In this document: in pieces, positions 1 through 6,543 of the stretch
Numbering within the stretch: position 1 is the stretch's first letter
Layout: each line of letters begins with the position of its first letter
Assembly (NCBI GenBank): GCA_903918155.1
Contig: CAIXDD010000430.1
Location: 1-15,236 of the forward strand
Length of the DNA stretch: 15,236 bases
Direction: 5' to 3'
Source: an uncultured Hyphomicrobiales bacterium
GTDB taxonomy: Bacteria; Pseudomonadota; Alphaproteobacteria; Rhizobiales; Beijerinckiaceae
Translations under genes and position numbers: made by a program
Notes under the pieces: model-generated
The model's input: the letters and a program-made list of their open reading frames with translations, nothing else
Told to the model about the DNA's origin: nothing
Databases searched by the model: none

Positions 1-1
1 G

Positions 2-976
2 CCCGATCCCGAACCGTCCGGCCTCATGCGCATGCGCCGCAGCGCGGAGGCGGTGGAGGAGGCCAGCGGCGTGCGCGTGGTGCGCCAGGGCGGCGGCGCG
101 CCCGAGGCGTTGATCATCTCCGTGCCGCAGGCGCAGGTGGAGGTGGGCCTTGCGCCCGCCCCCGACCGCCGCCTCGTCGACAAGGGCCGGCATGGCCCGC
201 TGCCGCGCATCGCGATCGACGGCGCCAAGCCGCTGGACGTTTACGCCCGCCCCATGATGACGCCCGCCGGCCTGCGCCCCGGCGCGCCGAAACTCGCCAT
301 CGTGATCGGCGGCATGGGCCTCAACCCCGCCGCGACGCAGGAGGCGCTTGGCCTGCTGCCCCGCGCCGTGACGCTCGGCTTCGCGCCCTATGGCCCCGAT
401 CTGCCGCGCCAGACAGCGCAGGCGCGCGGCCTCGGCCACGAAATCCTCCTGCAGGCGCCGTTCGAAGGTTTTGGCGGCGAAAGCGAAAATCCCGGCCCCC
501 ATCTTCTGCGCGCCGCCGATCCGCCGGCCGAGACTTTGGGGCGCCTGCATTGGCACATGAGCCGTTTCGCGGGCTATGTGGGGCTCGGCGGGCATCTGGG
601 CGGCAAATTCACCGCCGATGCGGCGGCCTTCGGCCCGGTGCTCAGCGAGATCGCCAATCGCGGCCTGATGTATTTCGACGACGGCGGCTCGACGCGCTCG
701 CTCGCCTTGTCGCTGGGCGCGGAGACCTCGACGCCGGTCCTGCGCGCCGACGTGGTGATTGACGCCCGTCTCGAAGCGGTGGATGACGCGCTCATCCGTC
801 TGGAGCGGATCGCCCGCGACAAGGGCGCCGCCGCCGGCTCCGCCACCGCGCTGCCGATGGTGGTGGAGAAGATCGCCCGCTTCGCCCGCGCGCTTGACTC
901 GCGCGGCGTCGCGCTGGCGCCGGCGAGCGCTTTGGCCGCGATTCCGCGTCCGGCGAGCGCAAGGGCGGCGCCGTGA
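2..976 (+). CDS. Divergent polysaccharide deacetylase family protein, 5' end cut off by the window
   Basis: The reading frame is open to the left edge, so the N-terminus (normally a short cytoplasmic or membrane segment) is missing; the first internal ATG at 26 is probably not the start. The visible part has the family's landmarks: a KLAIVIGGMG strand (about 293-319), LGFAPYG, a GHEILLQAPFE strand, LHWHMSRFAGYVG, a GHLGGKFTAD segment with a conserved His (codon 593-595), GLMYFDDGGSTRSLA, and a C-terminal ALPMVVEKI...ALDSRGVALAP region. The family (PF04748) has a TIM-like NodB-type fold and is thought to act on envelope polysaccharide, but its substrate is not established. The usual Asp-Asp after the first strand is Gly-Gly here (308-313), so hydrolytic activity is doubtful. 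The gene is followed after 34 bases by rppH on the same strand, a pairing common in Hyphomicrobiales, often with the protease gene ctpA upstream. The family call is firm; the function is not. Confidence 0.85.
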   Translation, partial: PDPEPSGLMRMRRSAEAVEEASGVRVVRQGGGAPEALIISVPQAQVEVGLAPAPDRRLVDKGRHGPLPRIAIDGAKPLDVYARPMMTPAGLRPGAPKLAIVIGGMGLNPAATQEALGLLPRAVTLGFAPYGPDLPRQTAQARGLGHEILLQAPFEGFGGESENPGPHLLRAADPPAETLGRLHWHMSRFAGYVGLGGHLGGKFTADAAAFGPVLSEIANRGLMYFDDGGSTRSLALSLGAETSTPVLRADVVIDARLEAVDDALIRLERIARDKGAAAGSATALPMVVEKIARFARALDSRGVALAPASALAAIPRPASARAAP

Positions 977-999
977 ACGAGGCTGCCCGCGCAGCCGGA

Positions 1000-1004
1000 A
1001 AAGG
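1000..1004 (+). promoter_or_regulatory. Ribosome binding site of rppH (decides the GTG start)
   Basis: AAGGA lies six bases before the GTG at 1011. The frame is open further upstream to about 759, but that part overlaps the deacetylase gene and is arginine/proline/alanine-rich non-family sequence. The AAGGA and the match of the downstream protein to RppH from its first residues support the GTG. Confidence 0.7.
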
Positions 1005-1010
1005 ACGACA

Positions 1011-1523
1011 GTGACCGCAGATCCGCATCAACCGCCCTATCGCCCCTGCGTGGGCGTCGTGCTCGTCAATCGGCAGGGACTCGTCTTCATGGGCCGCCGC
1101 GCGAACAAGGCGCTCGTGGAGCATGTGGCGCCCGGCTTCGAATGGCAGATGCCGCAAGGGGGAATCGACGCCGGCGAAGATCCGCGCGCGGCCGCCTTTC
1201 GCGAATTGCGCGAGGAGACGAACGTCTCCAGCGCGGCGCTGATCGCGGAGGCCCCCGACTGGCTCTCCTATGACCTGCCCGCCGACATCGCGCAGCAAGC
1301 CTGGGGCGGGCGCTATCGCGGACAGACGCAGAAATGGTTCGCCTTGCGCTTCGAGGGCGAGGACAGCGAGATCGACGTGGCCGCGCCCGACGGCGGCAAG
1401 CACAAGGCCGAATTCGACGCCTGGCGCTGGGAGCCGCTGGAGCGCACGCCCGATCTCGTGATCCCCTTCAAACGGCCGGTCTATGAAAGCGTGGTCGCCG
1501 CCTTCAAGCCCCTGCTCGCCTGA
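1011..1523 (+). CDS. rppH: RNA pyrophosphohydrolase RppH (Nudix hydrolase)
   Basis: A 170-residue Nudix protein that removes pyrophosphate from the 5' end of triphosphorylated mRNA, making it a substrate for RNase E. The N-terminal YRPCVGVVLVNRQG strand and the WQMPQGGID approach are typical of RppH/IalA. The Nudix box spans residues 50-72, with metal-binding Glu65, Glu68 and Glu69; the usual late Gly of the box is Asn71. The RppH-specific segment DWLSYDLP and the YRGQTQKWFALRFEG strand follow, and the C-terminal FKRPVYESVV helix is also standard. The start is GTG, chosen for the AAGGA six bases upstream; the length fits the family (about 160-175). It lies 34 bases after the deacetylase gene and may be co-transcribed with it. 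It ends six bases from the converging pagL-like gene, with no terminator between them. Confidence 0.95.
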   Translation: MTADPHQPPYRPCVGVVLVNRQGLVFMGRRANKALVEHVAPGFEWQMPQGGIDAGEDPRAAAFRELREETNVSSAALIAEAPDWLSYDLPADIAQQAWGGRYRGQTQKWFALRFEGEDSEIDVAAPDGGKHKAEFDAWRWEPLERTPDLVIPFKRPVYESVVAAFKPLLA

Positions 1524-1529
1524 ACGCGC

Positions 1530-2156
1530 CTAGAAGGAATAGGCCAGCCGCAGCCCGCCATTGGTGAGCCCGCGATTCTGATCGCACAGACCGGCGTTGG
1601 AGACATGTTCGATCGTGGCGAGCACGCTCCATCGAGGCGCGAAGCGATAGCCCAGCGACAACGATTCGTGAAAGCCGCCGCGACAGCCCATGGCGTTGCG
1701 GCCGGGCGCGCTCGTCAGCCGCCCGTCATGCAGCGCCCCGCCAAGCGAGGCTTCGAGAAAGAAGGAATCGTTCAGCGGCAGGCGCCATAGAAAGCCCGCA
1801 TAGGCGAGGCTCGTGCGCGCGCGCAAACTCAGCGTGCCGCCCAGATGCAGGCGCGGCGTGAGCGCGCCGAAGGGGCCGGCGCCGGGTCCGAAAGGCGCGA
1901 AGACCAATTCGCCGTTGACGTCGGCCGCGCCCTTCTCCGGGCTCATCGGATCATGCGCATAGAATCCCAGCCGCGCTTCGTCCAGCAAGCCGCGCGTTTC
2001 CTTGGGCGCCTGCGAGGCCAGCCCGCCGAAGGGGCCCGCCGGCGCGTCCGCGGCCCGGGCGGGCGCGCAGGCCGCCAGAGCCAATCCCGCCAGAAGCAGC
2101 CCAGCCGGAACACGCCCAGCCGGAACCTGCGCCGAAATGGCCCCATGCGCGCGCAT
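1530..2156 (-). CDS. PagL-like lipid A 3-O-deacylase / acyloxyacyl hydrolase, outer membrane
   Basis: A 208-residue exported protein. PagL enzymes are eight-stranded outer membrane barrels that remove the 3-O acyl chain from lipid A. Residues 16-35 form a hydrophobic signal, followed by amphipathic strands with alternating aromatics and a C-terminal LRLAYSF strand ending in Phe, as in outer membrane barrels. The PagL signature is visible as EHVSNAGL with His184 and Ser186; the acidic residue about 14 positions after the His in characterised PagL is not evident (Thr198-Asn199). The signal could be cut by signal peptidase I after ARA (residue 35), but LAAC at 27-30 also fits a lipobox. The ATG at 2156 has GGGAG about five bases upstream. 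An upstream in-frame ATG (2243) is rejected because it would cover the promoter-like region. The gene is monocistronic, divergent from the purine permease and convergent with rppH. The family call is good; activity is unproven. Confidence 0.75.
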   Translation of the reverse strand: MRAHGAISAQVPAGRVPAGLLLAGLALAACAPARAADAPAGPFGGLASQAPKETRGLLDEARLGFYAHDPMSPEKGAADVNGELVFAPFGPGAGPFGALTPRLHLGGTLSLRARTSLAYAGFLWRLPLNDSFFLEASLGGALHDGRLTSAPGRNAMGCRGGFHESLSLGYRFAPRWSVLATIEHVSNAGLCDQNRGLTNGGLRLAYSF

Positions 2157-2196
2157 GAAAACTCCCTGTGGCGCGACACGGCGCCAGAGCGGACGA

Positions 2197-2224
2197 ATCG
2201 TAAGTTTCAAGCTTACATTTACAA
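2197..2224 (-). promoter_or_regulatory. Candidate promoter of the pagL-like gene with embedded palindrome
   Basis: On the minus strand, TTGTAA (2224-2219) and TACGAT (2202-2197) are separated by 16 bases, about 40 bases upstream of the ATG. The spacer and the start of the -10 box hold a near-perfect 17-base palindrome at 2200-2216, GTAAGTTTCAAGCTTAC (7 of 8 pairs match), a classic repressor operator position. A GANTC site (2195-2199) overlaps the -10 box. The promoter assignment is inference from sequence. Confidence 0.45.
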
Positions 2225-2307
2225 GCGCCATTTTGGCTAGCATTCCATAAGCTTGAACATGGCTTGAAAGCCATTGGCGACGCCCCGCCGCCCCCTGGTG
2301 ACGGCGC

Positions 2308-2413
2308 GTTAACCATAAGCGTCAGCCCCTTCCAAATCGTGAATCGCCGGAAAAAGCGGCTTGCCGGCCCCAAACGAAGGGGCGAATGTGCCCTCGTTAA
2401 TCATAAGTCGCAG
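2308..2413 (+). promoter_or_regulatory. Imperfect direct repeat with a CtrA-like half site upstream of the purine permease
   Basis: GTTAACCATAAG at 2308-2319 recurs as GTTAATCATAAG at 2396-2407, each followed by a similar G/C/CAG stretch, 88 bases apart. The first copy contains TTAACCAT, a half site reported for the alphaproteobacterial cell-cycle regulator CtrA, and a GANTC methylation site lies between the copies at 2341-2345. The second copy ends 14 bases before the permease ATG. A short hairpin (GCCCC 2367-2371 / GGGGC 2379-2383) lies between them. No purine riboswitch core is recognisable. Confidence 0.3.
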
Positions 2414-2427
2414 GTTTGGGGGCGCGT

Positions 2428-3717
2428 ATGCTGGAACGACTTTTCCAATTGCAGGCCAATGGCACGACCGTGCGCCGCGAGGTGATCGCCGGCGTCACGA
2501 CCTTCCTCACGATGGCCTATATCGTCTTCGTCAATCCCTCGATCCTGCAGATCGCGGGGATGGATTTCGGCGCCGTGTTCATGGCGACCTGTCTGGCCGC
2601 GGCCTTCGGCAGCGCCTTCATGGGGCTTTACGCGAATTATCCCATCGCGCTTGCGCCGGGCATGGGCCTCAACGCCTATTTCACCTTCGGCGTCGTGAAG
2701 GGCATGGGCTACACATGGGAAGTCGCGCTGGGCGCGGTCTTCATCTCGGGCCTCATCTTCCTGCTCATCTCGGTGGTGAAACTGCGCGAGATGATCGTGA
2801 ACGCGATTCCGATCTCGATGAAACTGGGCATCGCCGCGGGCATCGGCCTGTTCCTCGCCATCATCGCGCTGAAGAACGCGAATATCGTCGTGGATCATCC
2901 CGCCACGCTGGTGACGATGGGCGACGTGAAGAGCCTTCCCGTTCTGCTCGCCGCGCTCGGCTTCGCGCTGATCGCCGCCCTCGTCTCGCGCAAGGTGCCG
3001 GGCGCGATCATCATCTCGATCCTGGCGATCACCTTCGTGTCGATTCCCCTCGGCCTGACCGAATTCAAGGGCATCGCCTCGGCGCCGCCCTCGATGGCGC
3101 CGACCTTCCTGAAAATGGACCTCAAGGGCGCGCTCGACGTCGGCCTGTGGGCGATCATTTTCGTCTTCCTGTTCGTCGATTTGTTCGACAATACGGGAAC
3201 GCTGATCGGCGTCGCCCATCGCGGCGGCTTTCTCGACAAGGAGGGCAAGCTGCCGCGCATCGGCAAGGCGCTGATCGTTGATTCCGCCTCCGCCTCCGTG
3301 GGCGCGGCGCTCGGCACGTCCACGACCACGAGCTATATCGAAAGCACCGCGGGCGTGGACGCGGGCGGACGCACGGGCCTCACCGCCGTCGTCGTCGCGC
3401 TGTGCTTCCTGCTGGCGATCTTCTTCGCGCCGCTCGCAGGCACGGTGCCCGCCTTCGCCACCGCGCCGGCGCTGCTCTATGTCGCCTGCCTTATGTCGAT
3501 GAGCCTGAAGGATCTTGAATGGGACGACGTGACGGAATTCGTTCCCGCCATCGTCACGGCGATCACCATGCCGCTCACCTTCTCCATCGCCCATGGCATC
3601 GGAATCGGCTTCATCTGCTACGCCGCGATCAAGATCCTGGCGGGACGCGCGGGCGATATGAAAATCGCCGTGCCGATCATCGCCGGCCTGTTCGTGGTGA
3701 AACTCGTCGTCGGCTGA
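2428..3717 (+). CDS. AzgA-type NCS2 purine permease (adenine/guanine/hypoxanthine uptake)
   Basis: A 429-residue polytopic inner membrane protein of the NCS2 (nucleobase-ascorbate) superfamily, COG2252 branch, which imports purine bases with protons. The N-terminus carries the branch signature: NGTTVRREVIAGVTTFLTMA (11-30) followed by YIVFVNPSIL. APGMGLNAYF (76-85) is the first conserved discontinuous-helix motif, and FLFVDLFDNTGTL (247-259) and TSYIESTAGVDAGGRTGLTA (301-320) are the substrate-site motifs. About 12-14 hydrophobic helices can be traced. The ATG at 2428 is chosen because MLERLFQLQ is the usual start; an in-frame TTG at 2416 is less likely. A G-rich run (2417-2422) may serve as the ribosome site. 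The gene stands alone, is read away from the pagL-like gene and ends at a strong terminator. Which purines it carries cannot be told from sequence. Confidence 0.92.
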   Translation: MLERLFQLQANGTTVRREVIAGVTTFLTMAYIVFVNPSILQIAGMDFGAVFMATCLAAAFGSAFMGLYANYPIALAPGMGLNAYFTFGVVKGMGYTWEVALGAVFISGLIFLLISVVKLREMIVNAIPISMKLGIAAGIGLFLAIIALKNANIVVDHPATLVTMGDVKSLPVLLAALGFALIAALVSRKVPGAIIISILAITFVSIPLGLTEFKGIASAPPSMAPTFLKMDLKGALDVGLWAIIFVFLFVDLFDNTGTLIGVAHRGGFLDKEGKLPRIGKALIVDSASASVGAALGTSTTTSYIESTAGVDAGGRTGLTAVVVALCFLLAIFFAPLAGTVPAFATAPALLYVACLMSMSLKDLEWDDVTEFVPAIVTAITMPLTFSIAHGIGIGFICYAAIKILAGRAGDMKIAVPIIAGLFVVKLVVG

Positions 3718-3735
3718 CGCCGGCGCCCGACAAGG

Positions 3736-3770
3736 AAACGGCCGGGTTCGCGCCCGGCCGTTTTCTTTTG
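3736..3770 (+). terminator. Strong intrinsic terminator after the purine permease, probably bidirectional
   Basis: An 11-bp perfect stem AAACGGCCGGG (3736-3746) / CCCGGCCGTTT (3753-3763) with the six-base loop TTCGCG is followed by a T-rich tail, TTTTCTTTT, beginning at 3761. On the minus strand the stem is followed by TTTCCTTGT, so it may also end the rimM transcript, whose stop codon lies 33 bases from the stem. Confidence 0.92.
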
Positions 3771-3795
3771 AGCGTCATGCGGGCGGCGGCGGCGC

Positions 3796-4326
3796 TCAGG
3801 CGCCCGGCGTCTCTTCGCCTTCGGTCTCGACCGGCGGATCCACCGTGACGCGGCGCGCCGCCATGTCCACATGGGGAACGGCGGCTTTCGTGAAGGGCAC
3901 GAGCATGCTCGCGCCATCCGCGCGCAGGACGTCGAGAATGTCGCCGGCGCCGTAATTGAGCACGTCGCGCACGCTCCCGAGAGGCGCGCCGTCTGCGCTC
4001 ACCACGTCGAGCCCGATGAGGTCGGCGACGTAGAATTCGTCATCCTCCGTCTGCGGCAAGGCCGCGCGCGGCAGATAGAGATCGCAATTGACGAGCGCTT
4101 CCGCCGCCGTGCGGTCGCGCACGCCTTCGATGCGCACGACGAGCATGTCGTCCTTCACCAGCCGCGCGCTTTCGATGCGAAAGGCGCGCGCGCCGCTGGC
4201 GTCGCTCAGCCCGTCATAGGCGGCGAGCGCCAGAGGATCGCCCGTGAAGGATTTCACGCGCACTTCGCCGCGCACGCCATGGGGAGCGCCGAAGCGTCCG
4301 ACCAGAATGCGCGGCGAAGACCCCAT
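3796..4326 (-). CDS. rimM: 16S rRNA processing / 30S maturation factor RimM
   Basis: A 176-residue protein that binds ribosomal protein S19 in the 30S head and helps final 16S maturation. The N-terminal RimM barrel begins with ILVGRFGAPHGVRGEVRVKS, the family signature, and the PRC-barrel follows from about residue 96 with EFYVADLIGLDVV, GSVRDVLNYGAGDILDV and MLVPFTKAAVP. The last 15 residues are an acidic tail. It starts five bases after the rpsP stop codon, so it is co-transcribed and probably translationally coupled; a weak GGAA precedes the ATG. In most alphaproteobacteria trmD and rplS come next, but here a terminator and a converging permease gene follow. Confidence 0.95.
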   Translation of the reverse strand: MGSSPRILVGRFGAPHGVRGEVRVKSFTGDPLALAAYDGLSDASGARAFRIESARLVKDDMLVVRIEGVRDRTAAEALVNCDLYLPRAALPQTEDDEFYVADLIGLDVVSADGAPLGSVRDVLNYGAGDILDVLRADGASMLVPFTKAAVPHVDMAARRVTVDPPVETEGEETPGA

Positions 4327-4331
4327 GCGGA

Positions 4332-4694
4332 TTATTCCGAAGCCGCGGGCGCAGCGGCGGCGGCGGCGGCGGCCGCAGCGGCGGCGCGTTCCTGCGCCTT
4401 GCGCTTGGGCTGCGACTTCTGCGGATTGTTGCGGGTTTCGCGCTTGAGCACGCCCAGCATGTCGAGCAGGCGCGTCACGCGGTCGGTCGGCTGGGCGCCC
4501 TTGGCGATCCAGGCCTTCGCCTTCTCCACGTCGAGCACGAGGCGTGTCGTGTCGTCCTTGGGCTTCAGCGGATCGAACGTGCCGATCTTCTCGATGAAGC
4601 GGCCGTCGCGCGGCATGCGCGAATCGGCGATCACGACGCGATAGAAGGGACGCTTTTTGGCGCCGCCGCGGGAGAGACGAATCTTGAGGGACAT
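4332..4694 (-). CDS. rpsP: Small ribosomal subunit protein S16 with polyalanine tail
   Basis: A 120-residue S16 (bS16). The conserved core covers residues 1-80: MSLKIRLSRGGAKKRPFYRV, then VIADSRMPRDGRFIEKIGTFDP and an AKAWIAKGAQPTDRVTRLL helix. S16 is an assembly protein in the 30S body and contacts 16S rRNA. The core is followed by a basic linker (NNPQKSQPKRKAQER) and an extension with 12 consecutive alanines before PAASE. Extensions are frequent in alphaproteobacterial S16, but this pure alanine run is striking. AAAGGAAG upstream of the ATG is a good ribosome binding site. The gene sits 50 bases after ffh and 5 before rimM in one operon. Confidence 0.97.
   Translation of the reverse strand: MSLKIRLSRGGAKKRPFYRVVIADSRMPRDGRFIEKIGTFDPLKPKDDTTRLVLDVEKAKAWIAKGAQPTDRVTRLLDMLGVLKRETRNNPQKSQPKRKAQERAAAAAAAAAAAAPAASE
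4350..4385 (-). repeat. Alanine-codon trinucleotide tract in rpsP
   Basis: Twelve consecutive alanine codons, including six identical GCC codons in a row (4356-4373), flanked by GCG and GCT codons. A perfect six-unit triplet run is prone to slippage, so tract length could vary between strains without changing the frame. Confidence 0.85.
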
Positions 4695-4744
4695 GCTTTT
4701 CTTCCTTTCAGGTGTTCGCGATCATGCGAGGGATGTGACGTTCT

Positions 4745-6313
4745 TCACTTCTTCTTCCCCCCGAAGGGGTTGAATCCGCCAAGGCCGGGAAGGCCTGGTT
4801 TTCCAAGGCCCGGCAAGCCGGGCTTCGCCGCAGGATTGGCGAATGGATTGGCGCCGCCGAGTCCGGCGGGCGGCTGGCTGGGCAGATTGGGCATGTTCGG
4901 CGGCAGGCCGGCGCCCATCTGTTTCTGCATCTGCGCGATCTCCTCGGGGCTGGGCATGCCGCCCCCGCCGCCCAGGCCGAACATCTGCGCCATCTTGCCC
5001 ATGGCGCCGCGCTTGGCGCCGCCCATGGCCTTCATCATATCCGCCATCTGGCGATGCTGCTTGAGCAGGCGGTTGAGATCTTCCACCTTCGTGCCCGAGC
5101 CCGCCGCGATGCGCTTCTTGCGCGAGGCTTTCAGAATGTCGGGACTGCGCCGCTCCTGCGGCGTCATGGACATGATCATCGCGCGCTGGCGCTTGATCAT
5201 GCGGTCGTCGACGCCGGCCTTCGCGATCTGGTCCTTCATCTTCGCCACGCCCGGCAACATGCCGAGAATGCCGCCGAGCCCGCCGATCTTCTCCACCTGC
5301 GCCAATTGTTCGGCGAGATCGTCGAGATCGAACTTGCCCTTGCGCATCCGCTCGGCGATCGCCTGCGCCTTTTCGGCGTCGATCGATTGCGCGGCCTTCT
5401 CGACGAGCGCGACGATGTCGCCCATGCCGAGGATGCGATTGGCGATGCGGGCGGGATGGAAATCGTCGAGATCGTCGATCTTCTCGCCGGTGCCGATGAG
5501 CTTGATCGGCTTGCCGGTGACCGCGCGCATGGAGAGCGCCGCGCCGCCGCGCCCGTCGCCGTCGGTGCGCGTGAGCACGATGCCGGTGATGCCGACGCTC
5601 TCGTCGAAATTCTTCGCGAGATTGACCGCGTCCTGGCCGGTGAGGCTGTCGGCGACGAGCAGGATTTCATGCGGGCGCGCGGCGGCCTTGATCTCCGCCA
5701 TCTCCGCCATCAGCGGTTCGTCGATATGCGTGCGGCCGGCCGTGTCGAGCAGCACGACGTCATAGCCCTGCAGGCGCGCGGCCTGTTCGGCGCGCTGGGC
5801 GATCTGCACCGGCGTCTGGCCCGCGACGATGGGCAGCGTGTCCACGCCGACCTGCCGGCCGAGCACGGCGAGCTGCTCCTGCGCGGCGGGGCGCTTCACG
5901 TCGAGCGAGGCCATCAGCACCTTGCGCTTCATGCGCTCGGCGAGTCGCTTGGCGATCTTGGCGGTCGTCGTCGTCTTGCCCGCGCCCTGCAGGCCCACGA
6001 CCATGATGGCGACGGGCGGGGCGGCGTCGAGATTGATCGGATCGGCGTCGGAGCCCAGCGTCTCCACGAGCACGTCGTTGACGATCTTCACGACCATCTG
6101 GCCGGGCGTCACGGATTTGACGACCTGGGCGCCCACGGCGCGCTCGCGCACCTTGTCGGTGAAGGCGCGCACCACGTCGAGCGCCACATCCGCCTCGAGT
6201 AGGGCGCGACGCACCTCGCGCAAAGCCGTCGCCACGTCCTCCTCACGAAGGGCGCCGCGGCGGGTGAGCGCGTCGAATATGCCGGAGAGCTTTTCGGAAA
6301 GGCCCTCGAACAT
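4745..6313 (-). CDS. ffh: Signal recognition particle GTPase Ffh (SRP54)
   Basis: A 522-residue SRP GTPase that, with 4.5S RNA, binds signal sequences on ribosomes and delivers them to FtsY. The N domain (about 1-90) is followed by the G domain with P-loop GLQGAGKT (107-114), DVKRPAAQEQL, DTAGR (190-194), TRTDGDGRGGAAL (248-260; TRxD replaces the textbook TKxD, as in many alphaproteobacteria) and GTGEKIDDLDDFHP. The M domain from about 320 to 435 has the RNA-binding SRKKRIAAGSG motif and Met-rich helices. The C-terminus (436-522) is a Gly/Pro/Met-rich flexible tail with a repeated KPGLPGLG unit, ending in KKK. AGGAG precedes the ATG. It leads the ffh-rpsP-rimM operon. The 4.5S RNA gene is not in this window. 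Confidence 0.97.
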   Translation of the reverse strand: MFEGLSEKLSGIFDALTRRGALREEDVATALREVRRALLEADVALDVVRAFTDKVRERAVGAQVVKSVTPGQMVVKIVNDVLVETLGSDADPINLDAAPPVAIMVVGLQGAGKTTTTAKIAKRLAERMKRKVLMASLDVKRPAAQEQLAVLGRQVGVDTLPIVAGQTPVQIAQRAEQAARLQGYDVVLLDTAGRTHIDEPLMAEMAEIKAAARPHEILLVADSLTGQDAVNLAKNFDESVGITGIVLTRTDGDGRGGAALSMRAVTGKPIKLIGTGEKIDDLDDFHPARIANRILGMGDIVALVEKAAQSIDAEKAQAIAERMRKGKFDLDDLAEQLAQVEKIGGLGGILGMLPGVAKMKDQIAKAGVDDRMIKRQRAMIMSMTPQERRSPDILKASRKKRIAAGSGTKVEDLNRLLKQHRQMADMMKAMGGAKRGAMGKMAQMFGLGGGGGMPSPEEIAQMQKQMGAGLPPNMPNLPSQPPAGLGGANPFANPAAKPGLPGLGKPGLPGLGGFNPFGGKKK

Positions 6314-6445
6314 GGCTGTCTCCTGTGACGTCGGATGCGTTCAAAGCAATTCGCGCCCGGGGGCGCATCGCGCTGCCGGGCGTTGGCCTTCAGCCTCCGG
6401 GGCTGATGGGCTTGGCTCTGAACGTCTCTGACGAGAGTTTGAGGG

Positions 6446-6474
6446 TTTTTAAGGGCGCGCCCGGCCCGAGTCAA
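6446..6474 (-). promoter_or_regulatory. Candidate sigma-70 promoter for the ffh-rpsP-rimM operon
   Basis: On the minus strand, TTGACT (6474-6469) and TAAAAA (6451-6446) are separated by exactly 17 bases, about 130 bases upstream of the ffh ATG. The -35 box matches five of six consensus positions. It is the best promoter-like pair in this spacer; the assignment is inference. Confidence 0.55.
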
Positions 6475-6543
6475 ACGACGGGCGGGTTAGGGAAGCCTCG
6501 CCGGCGGCCTGTCGCAAGCAAAGCTCAAGGGAGATCGGGACCC

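Noticed and set aside
2157..2243. Longer N-terminus of the pagL-like protein from the ATG at 2243
   Set aside because: It would place 29 residues before the signal peptide and cover the promoter-like region; the ATG at 2156 has a good ribosome binding site.
2308..2427. Purine riboswitch upstream of the permease
   Set aside because: No three-way junction with the conserved loop sequences is recognisable; only a small hairpin and a direct repeat are present.
2401..3594. A 397-codon minus-strand open frame opposite the purine permease
   Set aside because: It is dominated by Arg, Asp, His and Glu, a typical shadow of a hydrophobic gene in GC-rich DNA.
5054..6202. A 382-codon plus-strand open frame opposite ffh
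   Set aside because: ffh is complete and well conserved; the opposite frame has no signature and a biased composition.
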